Below, piece by piece: positions 50,584-62,255 of a stretch of 64,000 bases of DNA; within the stretch, counting starts at the first letter, position 1, and the number at the start of each line of letters is the position of its first letter. Source of the stretch: Heterocephalus glaber (Eukaryota; Chordata; Mammalia; Rodentia; Bathyergidae). The stretch lies in contig NW_004624801.1 of NCBI RefSeq assembly GCF_000247695.1, forward strand, positions 1,402,875-1,466,874. The letters run 5' to 3'. The notes beneath the pieces are model-generated. The model saw nothing but the letters and a program-made list of their open reading frames with translations, ran no database searches and was not told the DNA's origin. The translations under genes were made by a program, and so were the position numbers.

Positions 50584-50925
50584 AGACCGCCTATAAGTAA
50601 TTAGTTCATTAAACTTGCAAGATATGTGATAAATATACAAAAATCAATTACGTTCACTAACAAAGAACACAAGGACATTGAAATTTAAAGTATAATTTAC
50701 TATCATTCAAAAAGTTTCAGAAACCTTAAATGTAAAGTTATCAAAGCTTATCCAGTACTGCAGACCGAAAGCCTCAAAGGGCTAGTGGAAGAAATCAAAG
50801 CAGAGCTAAGCAAACAGAGATACATACTGGGTCTACAGATTAAAAGACTCAATGTAGTAAATGTGGCAAGGCCCTCCAAACTGGTACACAATCTTAAGAC
50901 AAATCATATTTAATTTCAATCCAGG

Positions 50926-51735
50926 ATATGGAGGATAAAGGACGTTATTGAGAAAACATAACTGAGCAGAATTATTGTCATTATAAATATATATGGAGGA
51001 ATAAGAAACTGACGTTTTCACACAAATTAATATTTTCCCAATAAAATATAGAACTCATGTTTATATTAAAATGAATAGTAAATGTTTAGTCTTTAAGTGT
51101 CAGAATCCAAACAGATTTTGATAAAGCTGTTTGGTCCTAAGCTTTATTTCTGTTTTAGTTTTTCTTTATTTTTATGTTCTAACTAAAAATCTCCACCAAA
51201 ATCAAAGAAAAATGTGGACCTTTTTAAATGACTGTCCTTCTGAAGTACTGTGTAAAAATTGCCTAATGAGTTAAAGTAAATCCATCACTTTCAGCTTAAT
51301 ACTTTTAAACACATAAGAATTTAATTGTTTCTCTTGAATTTTTGTACCTTATTTCTTTGGAAGGCTTTTACTGAAATACTAATAAGATCTGTAACAATTT
51401 GGCTCCTTTATTTCAATAGCATGATATGTGTCTCCAATTATATCGGTAGAATAAAATAGGTTATTGCAATGTGTAATATATATTGTCTTTGGAAGCACAG
51501 AGTAATTTTATTCTTAATAGACTATTTCCTACAAAAACAGAGTGCAGTACTACCATATTCTTACTACAACATACTGTCTTGGATTCTCTTCTGTCATTAT
51601 CTCTTCTATCATTGTTAACTACACAACATCCCATAATCTGATGTCTGTAGCTGGATCTCACTGAAAATCAACCCTAAGTCCTCTAAACTCACAGGCTTCC
51701 CTTTACCTGGCCTCCTAGGTATGAAACTGCTTAAA
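50926..51735. other. Unique AT-rich sequence
   Basis: Nothing recognised. Confidence 0.4.
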
Positions 51736-52165
51736 TCCTTATAACTCTTCCCCTGGATCACTACTGACACAGGTGACCCTTTGATGATGTTCAAATACAC
51801 GCAACATGTTTCTGCCTCAGGACCTTTGCATGTGCTTTCCTTCTTATTGGAATCCACTTCTGACTATCTGATGACATATACCTCCATTGTACTCAGGCTC
51901 CTTCTCAATTTCTATCTCATTAATGTCCCCTGGCCATCAGGACCATTCTAAACGATATGCTGTTACCTCTTTCTTCTTAACCTTTTATCTTGTTCAGTTA
52001 TATATTAGCCTGACATTTTATAGAGTCATTTGTCTGTTTTCTTCCTATCGACAGAATGCAAGCACTATGAACTCAAAAATGTTCTTACTGCTGCATCTTC
52101 AAAATCTAGAACAATTCACAGCACCTTAGAGATGTTCAATAAATATTTGATGAACATATGAATTC
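51736..52165 (+). repeat. L2 LINE 3' end
   Basis: 'cctcaggacctttgcatgtg' followed by 'cttccttcttattggaatcc', 'ttttatcttgttcagttata', 'agaatgcaagcactatgaac', 'actgctgcatcttcaaaatc' and the terminal 'gttcaataaatatttgatga' follow the L2 3' end in order. It is one of the best-preserved L2 copies here. Confidence 0.88.
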
Positions 52166-52385
52166 AATATATCTGCATGTTATAATTTGGCTGATATCCA
52201 AATAAGAACTTATGGATTTTGGCAGACTTTAAAAAATATTTTCAATTTCTCTCACTAAACATAGAATGTAGAGTATTTCAAAAGTTTCTACAGAAGACAC
52301 AAGGTCTTTCACTTGTGGCTCAACCTTCTACTTCTCTCCAGTTTTTTCTCCCATTTCCATTTTGAATTCATCTTCCTATTTAGTC

Positions 52386-52510
52386 TGCTCATCCTTTATT
52401 TCTCTGTTTGTTTTTTGTTTTGTTTTGTACCAGGGATGGAACTCAGGACCTTGCACTTGTCAGGCAGGCGCGGTGCCACTGAGCTAAATCCCTGGCCCTG
52501 CCCATCCTTT
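52386..52510 (-). repeat. ID-type SINE with TSD
   Basis: The minus-strand body (52498 to 52407) reads 'gggatttagctcagtggcac', 'cctgacaagtgcaaggtcct', 'gagttccatccctgg', with a TTTTG-type tail on the plus strand. TGCTCATCCTTT (52386-52397) and TGCCCATCCTTT (52499-52510) differ at one base. Confidence 0.92.
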
Positions 52511-54590
52511 CTTGGACACGTTGTGTCCCTTGCTTTCTAGTAGTGTGACAACTCTCCTCCTCTCCCTGGGACTGATGGGTTTCCTGGAACACAGGACTTC
52601 CAGCACTAAAACCTAGGAAGCTCTATGCAACCTGGGATGAATGACCAGTCTGCTACCTAGGACCCTGTTCTTCCCCTTGCCTGGAAGGAGTTCAGTTCTC
52701 TACTCACCAAGGCATCTTGTGTCCTGTAACACACCCTTTGCAGGTTCAGCCACACTCCAGATGTCTTCACTACATTCAGGAGCAATTCTTGTGTATTATT
52801 CTAGCAAACATTATCATATTTTAAAATACTCTGTCATTCATGTGTGTAAATATATTCTGTCTTCAAGAGAATTAATCCCTAGAAAGAAGAAACTGTATAC
52901 CTCATGTTTTTCTTATGTCACGCATCTAGCACATATGCACTAGTCAACACATGCTTGTTACTATTGATGGATGTATTCTATCTTTTTAAAGATGACTATT
53001 ATTACATGTACAAATACTTACATAATAGGCTGCTTGAAGAAAGTGTAAAGTGGGGCTCAGAAAAAACAGGACACACAGTTTAAGCAAACTTAAAACAGGG
53101 ATTAATTTTATTTTACAACAAAAGAAACAAGAAAAGTTAAGATTTGGATTGAGATCCCCCTTTGAACAGATATCTGATATTCCATTTCCTCTTCCCTCCT
53201 GAGCATTATGGATCTATGAAATGTTCTTGTGGGTAAAGCTTAAATTAGCATCTAAACAGTGCCAAAATATGTAATTAAAAGGAGGAAAAGATGATGAAAC
53301 CTTTAGATAACGTATAATACAGTATGTTCTAATATTTGGCAGCATCTTAATGACTGAGGAAAGCGTTCACTTTTCATCTAGTTATTTTGGTACTGGGTAG
53401 ATGTGGTCCAATAACTAGAACAGTAGGAAAATTGCCACAGTAATGCTGAATTTTATTGGCTGAGCAATGAAGGGAAACTCACATACTGCTTGCCAGAAAA
53501 ATAACTGGCTTTAGCTGGTGCTATTAGTCTCACGCTTTTTAGGAGCACTTAATTTAAAACAAAATTGTGGGCTTAACTCCCACCTCAATGTTTGGAGACT
53601 GCTGTAATAAGCAACTGTTCAAAGTGTTCTTTATCCAACCAAGTGGGTAAGTTTCTTGTTCAAGCTCCATCTACAACAAAAAGATTTTCATCTGGTGAAT
53701 GGCAATCCTGGATTTAGCACAAGCAAACCCATCAAGGCACAGTCAGGCTTACAGCACAGAATGTCTGAGAGTAAGGTTTAACCTGACAAAATAACCACTG
53801 TGCAAAAACAACTTACAAATCGCACTGGCCACCAACATCAGAGCCTGGTTTCCTAACTGGCCTGTAATGGAATCCCTAAACAATACCAGGGATTGTTAAC
53901 AGAGGTTTAGAGTTACGATCTCATGCCCGCACTTGTAACATTAATTCTGACTTGTTGTTATGGAGGGCATACAGCATCAACATTGCAAAGGTGTTTGGAT
54001 GAAACTCTTCCATACTCAAGAGTATTTTAAAAGTCTGAATTATATTTCAATGAAATCCTTCAGTAATGTAGGCTTTAGAAAATGTTTCATCTCCTTCAGA
54101 GGCATGGTTTGCTTAGATAAGAGTATTTGGGAAAACAGAATAGAAAATGCCTCCTAGAAGATGTGAAATAACACTAAAGAGTGTTTTTGTTTTGTTTTTA
54201 CAGAATATATCATGATTTCTTTCATCTATGTGAATCCTGAGCTTGTAAGAAGACTGATCCTAGATAGTGTGTAATATTCCTTTCTACCTACATGTCAACT
54301 AGTTTTCTTATTAACGATAGCATCAGTAATACAAAAATGCCACACTTAGTGCTGCATTAGTTTGTGATACCTGGTTTCTCTCAGGGGTCCCTTGTTTCCT
54401 CTCCTTTATAGGGCTGATGATAAACAAATAACACATATAAAATAGTAATAAGCTTTATTGAAGATCTTCTGTTTCCAGACATTCTTTTACCCACTCTACA
54501 ATATTATTTCTAAGCCATAAAATGATGTCTCATCATCAGTATTATTTTAACCAGTTTTTACAAAGGGGAAAGGGGATTTTGCAAATGAAT
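52511..54590. other. Unique sequence
   Basis: A 100-codon frame at 52641-52943 shows no family signature. No named repeat. Confidence 0.4.
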
Positions 54591-54599
54591 CATGTATCA

Positions 54600-54975
54600 G
54601 TTAGAATAAAGGGTGCAGATAGAGCCTTTTATGGTGTTAGTCACCCTTATGAACATTGTGGCTCTTATTTTATTATTCACTGTAAATTGGTTTAAAAATG
54701 CAGAGCAGAGGTTTATAAAAATGAAAGAAAGGTATTGAGTGAGATGATTGGAATGTCTCGGCAAGCATTAGTACAATCTTACTTATTTCTTTTTATTTCC
54801 CACTTTATATAGACACTGCATGATTATAGGATGGGAGTGAGTCAGCTCCCTGTCTTGATGGTAAAGGCCCCTCATTTTTTAAAGGTCAACCTTATAAAAA
54901 CAGTGTTACAAGTGAAATAAATTTGCATGTAATGAATGATAATGACAAACTGCTTCTGATAGTGACTGTATCATT
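54600..54975. promoter_or_regulatory. Candidate conserved non-coding block with octamer motif
   Basis: Non-repeat sequence containing a perfect POU octamer, ATTTGCAT (54921-54928), followed directly by GTAATGAATGATAATGA with three TAAT/ATGA cores. Upstream lies 'gggagtgagtcagctccc', an AP-1/MARE-like TGAGTCAGC inside an inverted GGGAG/CTCCC pair (about 54834-54851). Function is inferred. Confidence 0.35.
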
Positions 54976-55114
54976 TGGAAGAAAAATAATTTGAGAAAGG
55001 ATGATATTTTCTAAATGACTGAAACAAACCAGGAAAGAGTTATTGTTTTCCAGACAGTACACAAAACTAGAAGCACAGTCTGACCACAGGTTCTCTTCCC
55101 TGAACTATAATTCA

Positions 55115-55225
55115 GGCAGAGCTGTCTCAAAATAAATAATAAAGATAAAATAAAAAGGGCTGGGGATGTAGTTCAATGTGAAAGCCCTGGGTTCAATCTA
55201 CAGTACTGCAAAAAGCAAAACAAAG
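55115..55225 (+). repeat. B1-dID-like composite SINE remnant
   Basis: 'gagctgtctcaaaataaata' (the end of a 7SL part) leads through an AT-rich linker into 'gggctggggatgtagttcaa' and 'ccctgggttcaatctacagt' (an ID part with its middle deleted). This fusion is characteristic of B1-dID SINEs in several non-murid rodents. Confidence 0.65.
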
Positions 55226-55399
55226 ACTCTCAATGACTCATTTACAATTTCTATCTTCTATTTTAATGACTAGAATACATAAGTAGCACAAAATTTCTAA
55301 GTATCATTGATAAAGATTGTTAGAAATTTTGAGTCTGAAAAATCACTGTTAAGTGGCAAATTTAAAAAAAAATTGTAATTTAATAGATGCTCTATCCAC

Positions 55400-55565
55400 T
55401 CTGTACAGTCCATTTGCCAGCTCCAGTTAAAAGCCACATGCTATCTCTGGGTAACATTTTTCACTTTTCTCTTCCTTTATTTTCTTATCAGTCCAATGTG
55501 GATAACAATAATAACTACCTCATAGGGTTGTTGACAAGGTTAGCTACAAAGTGCTTACAATAGAA
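55400..55565 (+). repeat. MIR SINE
   Basis: 'gccacatgctatctctgggt', 'ttcctttattttcttatcag' and 'ataataactacctcataggg' with 'ttgttgacaaggtt' match the MIR centre and tail in order. Confidence 0.75.
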
Positions 55566-55984
55566 ATGATACGTAAAAGAAAGTGGGTTTATGACATGAA
55601 ACATTTATACACATGTAGAGCTGTATAAAATATTCATTCAAAAATGAGACGTTTCAATAGAGAATATTTAATATTATGCTTGCCTTATAAAAACTTCAGT
55701 TCTAAGCCCATAGGGCAAATATACTGGAGTCTGGATAAAGGAGCAAAGGAGAAAAGGGGGCTGAAGAGATTAGTTTAGAAACATTTCTTGCCATAACAAA
55801 TATCCTGAAGCAAGACTGATGTTTGTGCCTAGAGCATCTTTTGCTTTTTTATATTGAATTAAAGCCTGCTACATCACCCAATCCAAGCTGTCCCACACCA
55901 GACTTCAACTGTCTAATGTTCCATCTATGTTTAAAATAATCAGCTGCAAAATGTATAGACAATTTACAAGTCTCAAAGTCGTAT
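55566..55984. other. Unique sequence
   Basis: Nothing recognised. Confidence 0.4.
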
Positions 55985-56330
55985 TTGTCCTGGGGTCTTC
56001 CAGCAGAAAAATTCTAATGGAAGACCCGGGTTGACGGAACATCATTAATCAGGGAGCGATGCCCAAGGAGGTGGGTGGCTGCTGATAGTTTTGGCCCATT
56101 GGAAATGGCTTTGGATGACTGCCAGGTTGTGTGTAAAATTTTGAAATGTTTCAAACAATACAGTCTTTACAATGTTATAAAATACTAGGGTGGTTAGAGA
56201 GGGCTGCAGACTGGCTCATGGCCAATAAAACCTCAGAATTCCAGTCAGCTGTGACCTGGAGTTTAATGTTGTCTGGGGTTTTCAAGGTCATCTCTCCTCA
56301 ATGTCTTGGAGGTCAACCCAGTCTTTATTA
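55985..56330. promoter_or_regulatory. Candidate conserved block with nested hairpin
   Basis: GGGTCTTCCA (55993-56002) pairs perfectly with TGGAAGACCC (56018-56027). Inside, AGAA pairs with TTCT around a 3-nt AAA loop, so the 35-nt unit folds as two stacked stems. The surrounding DNA is less AT-rich than average, carries CATCATTAATCAGG and two CCAAT-type boxes (inverse near 56098, direct near 56220), and holds no repeat that I know. Confidence 0.35.
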
Positions 56331-56403
56331 AGCTGTTGCACTGAGCTACTGATTCCAATCACCCCTGTTCAAAAATCTCGGTCAATTTGCTTCTTCTGAA
56401 AAC

Positions 56404-56471
56404 CACACACACACGCACACAAACACACATACATACACACATGTGTGTATGCATACATGCACACACACAGT
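56404..56471. repeat. CA/TG-rich low-complexity repeat with palindrome
   Basis: Interrupted CA units surround the palindrome CATACACACATGTGTGTATG (about 56431-56450). Confidence 0.9.
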
Positions 56472-56971
56472 TAAACTGAAAAGTCTTACTCAGGAAAGCT
56501 TTTAAAAATTAAAGTAATTTTTTTCCTTAATTAAATAGAACAGGCTTGCAGTTGATAAGTTGCTGAACTTAAAGAATGAAAAAGAAATCACCCTTAACTC
56601 CATCACCCAAATGCAGCGTGTATTTCATGTAGTTACAGAATATAAGAAATATAAAATTTGTAGTAGCCACCTCTCAAACTTTATACTGAAATCATATTTT
56701 TCATTGACATAACTTCATTTTTAAACATAGTATTAATAGCAGAATAATACAATATTGTTTAGTCATGCCTTATATTTCACTGTGCTTAAACCAAAGGCTT
56801 CTCCTGTTTTCTTTCTTAGAAAGGGTGATACATTAAATTGTATTACTCTGTTTCTTACATAAAGCTTGTCTGTACTTTGTAATATTTTCTAAACATAAAC
56901 TTCCAGAAGCTAAAGAGCCAAAGGAGTTATGCATTTTTAAACTCTAGAAAAGTGTTACCAAATGGCTTTCT
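56472..56971. other. Unique AT-rich sequence
   Basis: Nothing recognised. Confidence 0.4.
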
Positions 56972-57078
56972 AAAAAATGTTTTCCAGGCCGGGGATTTAG
57001 CTCAGTGGTTTCACTGCCTGCTGCACAAGCGCAAGGACCCGACTTCGATCCCCGGTATGAAAAAAAAAAAAATGTTTT
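56972..57078 (+). repeat. ID-type SINE with TSD
   Basis: Body from 56987: 'ggccggggatttagctcagt', 'cctgctgcacaagcgcaagg' and B box 'gacttcgatcccc', then an A-run. AAAAAATGTTTT flanks it at 56972-56983 and 57067-57078, the second copy overlapping the A-tail. Confidence 0.93.
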
Positions 57079-58525
57079 TTCCCAAGTGGCAACTGGTCAG
57101 TACAGTGTGAGAGCTTCCACTTCATACCCTCAACAGAATAGGTAAAAGCAAGCACTCTTCTGAAGGAAGAAAGTGTGCTAACACTGAAAATATTAAAAAT
57201 TTGTTCTATTCCACAAAACTGTGCCACTGGTAGGTTTAGGGATGTGCCTAGTAATGTGGCATAACATGTGTGTTCTTTATGAACAATTTCTTTCTAGTTT
57301 GTTCTCCATGAGCAAGTAACTCTTCCCAACAAAATGGAATTTAATTCTGAGATGGCCCTGCAGCAACACAACATGGAAACATGGAGAATGCAAGTTAGGA
57401 TGCCCGAGAAAGAGAAAAGAGGGCTTCCAACTTTGTGCAGTCTTCCCAGGTATTCATGCGAGCAACCAGCCAGCCAAGAAGTCTGCACTAGGAAAGTATT
57501 GATAAATGCAGAGCACTAAAATGCAGAATTCATGAAAATATGTGAAGCGAGATTATAAGATGAAGGATGCATGCAGTGGAAAACACCTGAAGGAGTTTCA
57601 AAGGAGAAACAGAGCAAAGTGAGCAAAGTGAGAAAATGGGCTTACTAATAACTATTAATACACTACATTTTACAGTTTTAAGAGGAAATATTCTGTAATT
57701 ATAAGAGAGGCCTAGAGTCAAAATGAGGATAGTCCAGTAATAATCTTAAAGGAGAAGCAAAGGTTGTCTCTGAGGGAAAAGGAGACTAGAAGAATCTAAC
57801 CAGCCTAGAAGAAAGACAATTTATTCATATTTGCTGTCTCCTATAGATTAAATAAGACACCAGCTTCATAGAATTTGAGACTTTTAGTAAATAAAAGTTA
57901 TTGTTAACATCAACCTACATAACTGTATAGTAAAATTTTTACATATCTACCAATCTATAATAATCACTGGGCATGTCTGAAGTTCATAAAGTCCTCTAAA
58001 GTATCTTTATGTACATGGTTTAATGGGAATTCACCTTATTATTAAAGTTCAGATTTTGCTACTTAAAAAAATTAAAACCAGAAAACATCTCCTCTTAAAG
58101 AATGTTTACTAATTTTTGTTGAAGGTGTGCTACAAATTACATATTGACTTCCCTGCTCATGGAAATCCACTTGTATTTTAATGTTTATATATATTTAATC
58201 CACTTTCAGGAGTCTAAAGTTTTTATCTGATTATTCACATTGTGAGTGATTTCTTCATTATCCAGTCTTTGGAAGACATGTTTGGATTTGTTTTGTTTTT
58301 CTCTCTCTCCAGTTTCTACCATGCCACATCATCCATGAGATTTGTCCTTCTAGCCAGTAAATATTAAGGACAGAAGCTTCTACCCATGGCCCCTTCATTT
58401 TAAGCAAAACATAATCTATAAAAAAAATCAAGGCACCTCAGATTTTCTGATTTCAGGATAACTGTAAATGTAGTAGATTTAGGGCATTGAAAGTCTTCCT
58501 TTGGTCACAGAGTTTAGTTGTTATG
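57079..58525. other. Unique sequence
   Basis: Short frames on both strands near 57300-57520 oppose each other and have no family signature. Confidence 0.4.
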
Positions 58526-58675
58526 TCTATTACTTAGCTAAATTCTTACCCTCTCTCTTCTTCCATGAACTTATTATATCAAAAACAAAGCTAAACATAA
58601 TACCTATCCCTAGGATGCTGAATAGCATTAAATAAGTTAGCGTGAGTAGAGTGCTTCAAATAATGACTACATAGA
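58526..58675 (+). repeat. MIR fragment
   Basis: 'tctattacttagctaaattc', 'acataatacctatccctagg' and 'gtgagtagagtgcttcaaat' fit a diverged MIR. Confidence 0.5.
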
Positions 58676-60645
58676 AGAGAACATATTAGATGTGAGATAT
58701 TGTATCAATAGTTATAAATAAACCCAACTCTCTCAGATTGATAATAATGCTGTTTCTGCTTAGAACCTCCTTCGAACATTCTACAGGGTGCAAAATTTCT
58801 CCTTCTTATGGATATCCAAGAAGCTCTGCAAAACTTCCTACCAACAAGGCCTTTTCCTTTCTTCCCCTCCAATGAATTGTTTCAATTTGGACTACGTATA
58901 TAATTTTATTCCAACATAAAACCCAACCCACCAAGTTGGGTTGCCATCTGTGAGGCTATATGTAATTTCATGAGTTAAAGTTTCAAGTTTACTTCATTAT
59001 CCAATGCACTCATAAATACAAGCAATCTTCTGTATAGTCAGTAGTCAAGGAAATACTTTATGCATTAAGTATTCCTTAATGAGCCTTCAAATCCTTGCTT
59101 TACTGAGTTCAATATTATATTTTAAATCATCTTTATACTTAGGAAAAAATGGTAGGAAATATAAGCTAATGTGAAAGACAGTTTTTGTCTCCTGACCCTA
59201 ATTTGTTAGTATCTATCTTTATCATAAATTGTTGCTGAAAGATGTAAAAGTCCTTCCTTTAATTCAAACACATTACGGTTCTGCCTTCTTAATGACTCCC
59301 TCTACTTTTTAAACCTCTTTAAAAACATTTCTACCATAATTAAGCAAAACAGTAGATTGATGACTGATTGCAAAAGGGCTGTGTCAAAAATAAACAAGAG
59401 CTTTGAATTCAACAAGCTTTCCTTTTTCCAACCTCTGCTGTGTACATAAACACACCCCATGTCCCCAAGTCTCTCCATCCTTCACACACATAACATTATT
59501 CCCAATTAGGTGTTCCTCTATTTGCCTTTTTCTTCTCATTAAAATCATCTCCTGAGCTCAACCTTCCTCATTCCCTGCACAGACTAAAAGTTTTCTGTAC
59601 TGCCAAGCCTCCACTCTTGAAGATTTTACATTTACAGCAGACTGACTCAGTCCTCTTTGGAAACTCTGGTGAACAGCTCAGCCCAATGTGAGTCTTGATG
59701 CTGGGCCAAGGGCTTAAACAACAGACATAAAAGCTGAATCTGTACTTCCATTCAGTCCCGAGGTTGCCAAGTTAGTTTTCCTGATACCGTACCTACAGTA
59801 CATCCATCTCCCAATGTCTCATGCGCACTTCATTAACTCTGTGACACTGGCCTCTGATGTTATGAACTCAATTTTGCTAATATAAATGATACAGTGCTAT
59901 ATAGAAATTTAAGAGGTTGTAACACTAGAAGTCTCTTCAAGATTCCCATAATAGTTAAAGAACAAGGAACCAAAATTCCCAGAACCAATCTGTGCTGGGA
60001 AATAATTCCTTATATATAATGTTAAAGCTATATTTCCCTCCCCCAGACCTCTGCTTCTGATTCCCATTTATGTTGCAAATAGCTTTTAATGATAGAACAG
60101 GGAAATATATTGTGGTTTCACACATTCAGGTATTTTATGGTCACTTATTCCTAACTAGGAGATAGAGACGCATAGCAGAAAAGTTTCATTTTTAAAAAAA
60201 AAAACTTAAACCAGTTTAATATAGTTTGCTTTTTTATTAAAAAGATATATTTTTAAAATAACACTGTTCAAAGATCAACTAATAGAAGTATATTTTCTTA
60301 TTGGTGAGCCTCTATTCTGTATTACTTACACAATGGTGCATTTACAACTCTAGTCAATAATTAGACTAATTTGGAAGCTCCAATTTGCTACACTAAATCT
60401 ACAATGTATACCTTGAAGACATAGATACTGGATGCACTGTTATGCTCACAGAAGTTATGAATATTCATTCAACATCAATTATGCTTCAGAGAATGTTACT
60501 CATGTCCAAAAACCGAACTTGGGAAGATTTTCTTGGGAGGATTCAAATTTCTCTTTGTAGTTCTAATACTCACCGGTAAGAGTGTTATGTGTTAGGTAAT
60601 GCAAACATAATGAAAAAAATGTAGGTGCTGTTGGGAAGACGTTCA
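58676..60645. other. Unique AT-rich sequence
   Basis: A small perfect hairpin, AACCCAAC/GTTGGGTT, lies at about 58923-58945. No gene or named repeat in the rest. Confidence 0.4.
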
Positions 60646-60850
60646 CATGCCAGATTTTCTGGATACAACTCCTGACCTTACCATTATCTGATGCATGATA
60701 CTGAATTAGTTATTTAACAGCTCAGGGTCTTGCATTCTTTTTCTGTAAAACGGGGGAAAGAATCCATGTAGAGCTATGATAAAGACTTAAATGATACAGT
60801 TCACACGAAACAATTACAATAGTTTAGGGTGGCTAGTAAATGAGAAATTT
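60646..60850 (+). repeat. MIR SINE
   Basis: 'actcctgaccttaccattat', 'gaattagttatttaacagct' then 'cattctttttctgtaaaacg' and 'gataaagacttaaatgatac' follow MIR order from centre to tail. Confidence 0.7.
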
Positions 60851-60884
60851 ACTGAATCCAAACAATGAAAGAAATAATTGTCCT

Positions 60885-61017
60885 TAAATATTTCTGATAG
60901 GGCCGGGGATTTAGCTCAGTGGTTTCGCCGCCTGCTGTGCAAGCGCAAGGACCCGAGCTCGATCCTCGGTACCAAAAAAAAAAGAAAGAAAGAAAGAAAA
61001 CGTAAATATTTCTGATA
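60885..61017 (+). repeat. ID-type SINE with perfect 15-bp TSD
   Basis: Body 60900-60975: 'gggccggggatttagctcag', 'cctgctgtgcaagcgcaagg', 'gagctcgatcctcggtacc'. Tail A10 then (GAAA)n. TAAATATTTCTGATA is identical at 60885-60899 and 61003-61017. Both Pol III boxes are close to consensus, so this is one of the youngest copies. Confidence 0.95.
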
Positions 61018-62255
61018 TTACTGACCCAGATTCAAACTGATTTCTCCTCTACTCTACTGTCTAAATCCAAAACGTGTTTGTTCTTTAGGATGTGAATGTG
61101 ATATGGCCTTTGTTACCTCTTTAAGTAACACTATTGTGGGGAAAGTAAAGAAGTAGGCAGCAATAACTATTAGCAGTTTTGACCCAGGTCTTTAAATGAT
61201 CCAGGTGATCTTAGAAAAAGCCACAAAGTCTTCATTTTTGTGAATTCTTTTTTTAATCTGAATTTATTATCTCACCAAATCTTTCACAGCTCAAACCTGT
61301 TCCCTTTCTGGAGACAAAGTGCTTCACATTTTCCATTGCATTTGTAATCAAAACACTGAACATAGTTTTTCCAACATGATTCCCTGTTTCTGTATTTATA
61401 CTATCAGCAGCCTTTGGAGAGCAAGAAGTCTACCTTTGCATCTTTTTTCTGAGTCTCTCCATGTGGCCTTTGGAGAAGGCAGACACTTGTTGAGTGGGAT
61501 TAAACTGTAAATGTAAAAGTGGCTCATACTTTAAACAATATCAAATGGTGGCTGAGTTGAAACTTAGATTGTTGGTTGGCATTTCCATGGAACAAATGCT
61601 TCTCTTTTGATAAGGATTTCGGATTCCAACAGTTGGATGCTAACATTTGCCCATCACTGTTGATTTCCAAGTATTTTCCTTTGGTATTTTTACTTCATTG
61701 TTTACTTAATACTGAGATTCACAGTATGTCAAAAGACTAAAATGATGTTTAACCAAAAAAAATTATTATTCAGTAAATTTAACTTTTAAAATAAAAGCAG
61801 AAGGAAAGGATACAAAATACATTGTATAAATTTGTATGTCTCACATCGACCATAACATTACTCTTTCTGCTGTTCCAAATAGCTGCAAGTACAAAATATA
61901 ATAACCATAAATATGAGCTAATGAAAACAAAGATTTCAATTAAGCAGACAGATTTGCTCAAATGACAGTATGGCAGTGTGACAGTTGAAGGTTTAAGGGG
62001 ACACACCCTGTAAATGAATGTAATATAACCTTTTCTCTGATAGACTTTCCCTTGCCCCCCAAGGATCGATGAATAGTATTTACTCCCAATGCAGCTAAAC
62101 AGGAAAATTAAATGTAGGAGAAAATACCAGTGACCAGTACTCTGCCTCTGGCAAGCCTCTAATTCTATTTCCTGTTTGACATATTATTTTATTTCCATTT
62201 TCCCTAAATGTAATATGGGAACTTTTCATAATAAACGGTTCTCTAATTTGCCACT
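61018..62255. other. Unique sequence
   Basis: No gene or named repeat recognised. Confidence 0.4.

Larger units (their letters stand above)
47640..50925 (+). mobile_element. Old L1 (copy B): ORF1 C-terminal part to ORF2 middle
   Basis: 47740-48175 is a decayed ORF1p C-terminal domain. The frame at 47981-48169 reads MKAKTKQNSVFKYLKNCEP then GEFVRSKPTLEEWL, recognisably L1 ORF1p (MEARRQWNDIFKVLKEKN...REFVTSRPAL in the family). The inter-ORF region follows, then ORF2 from about 48950 with 'aagaagagctaacagaatca' and 'agaagaattaatgccacgtg'. It ends in mid-ORF2 near 50925, with no 3' UTR. It carries a B1 SINE and a TATC repeat. Confidence 0.82.

Noticed and set aside
44256..50925. A single full-length L1
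   Set aside because: The parts are out of order and duplicate the same ORF2 region, so there are two copies.
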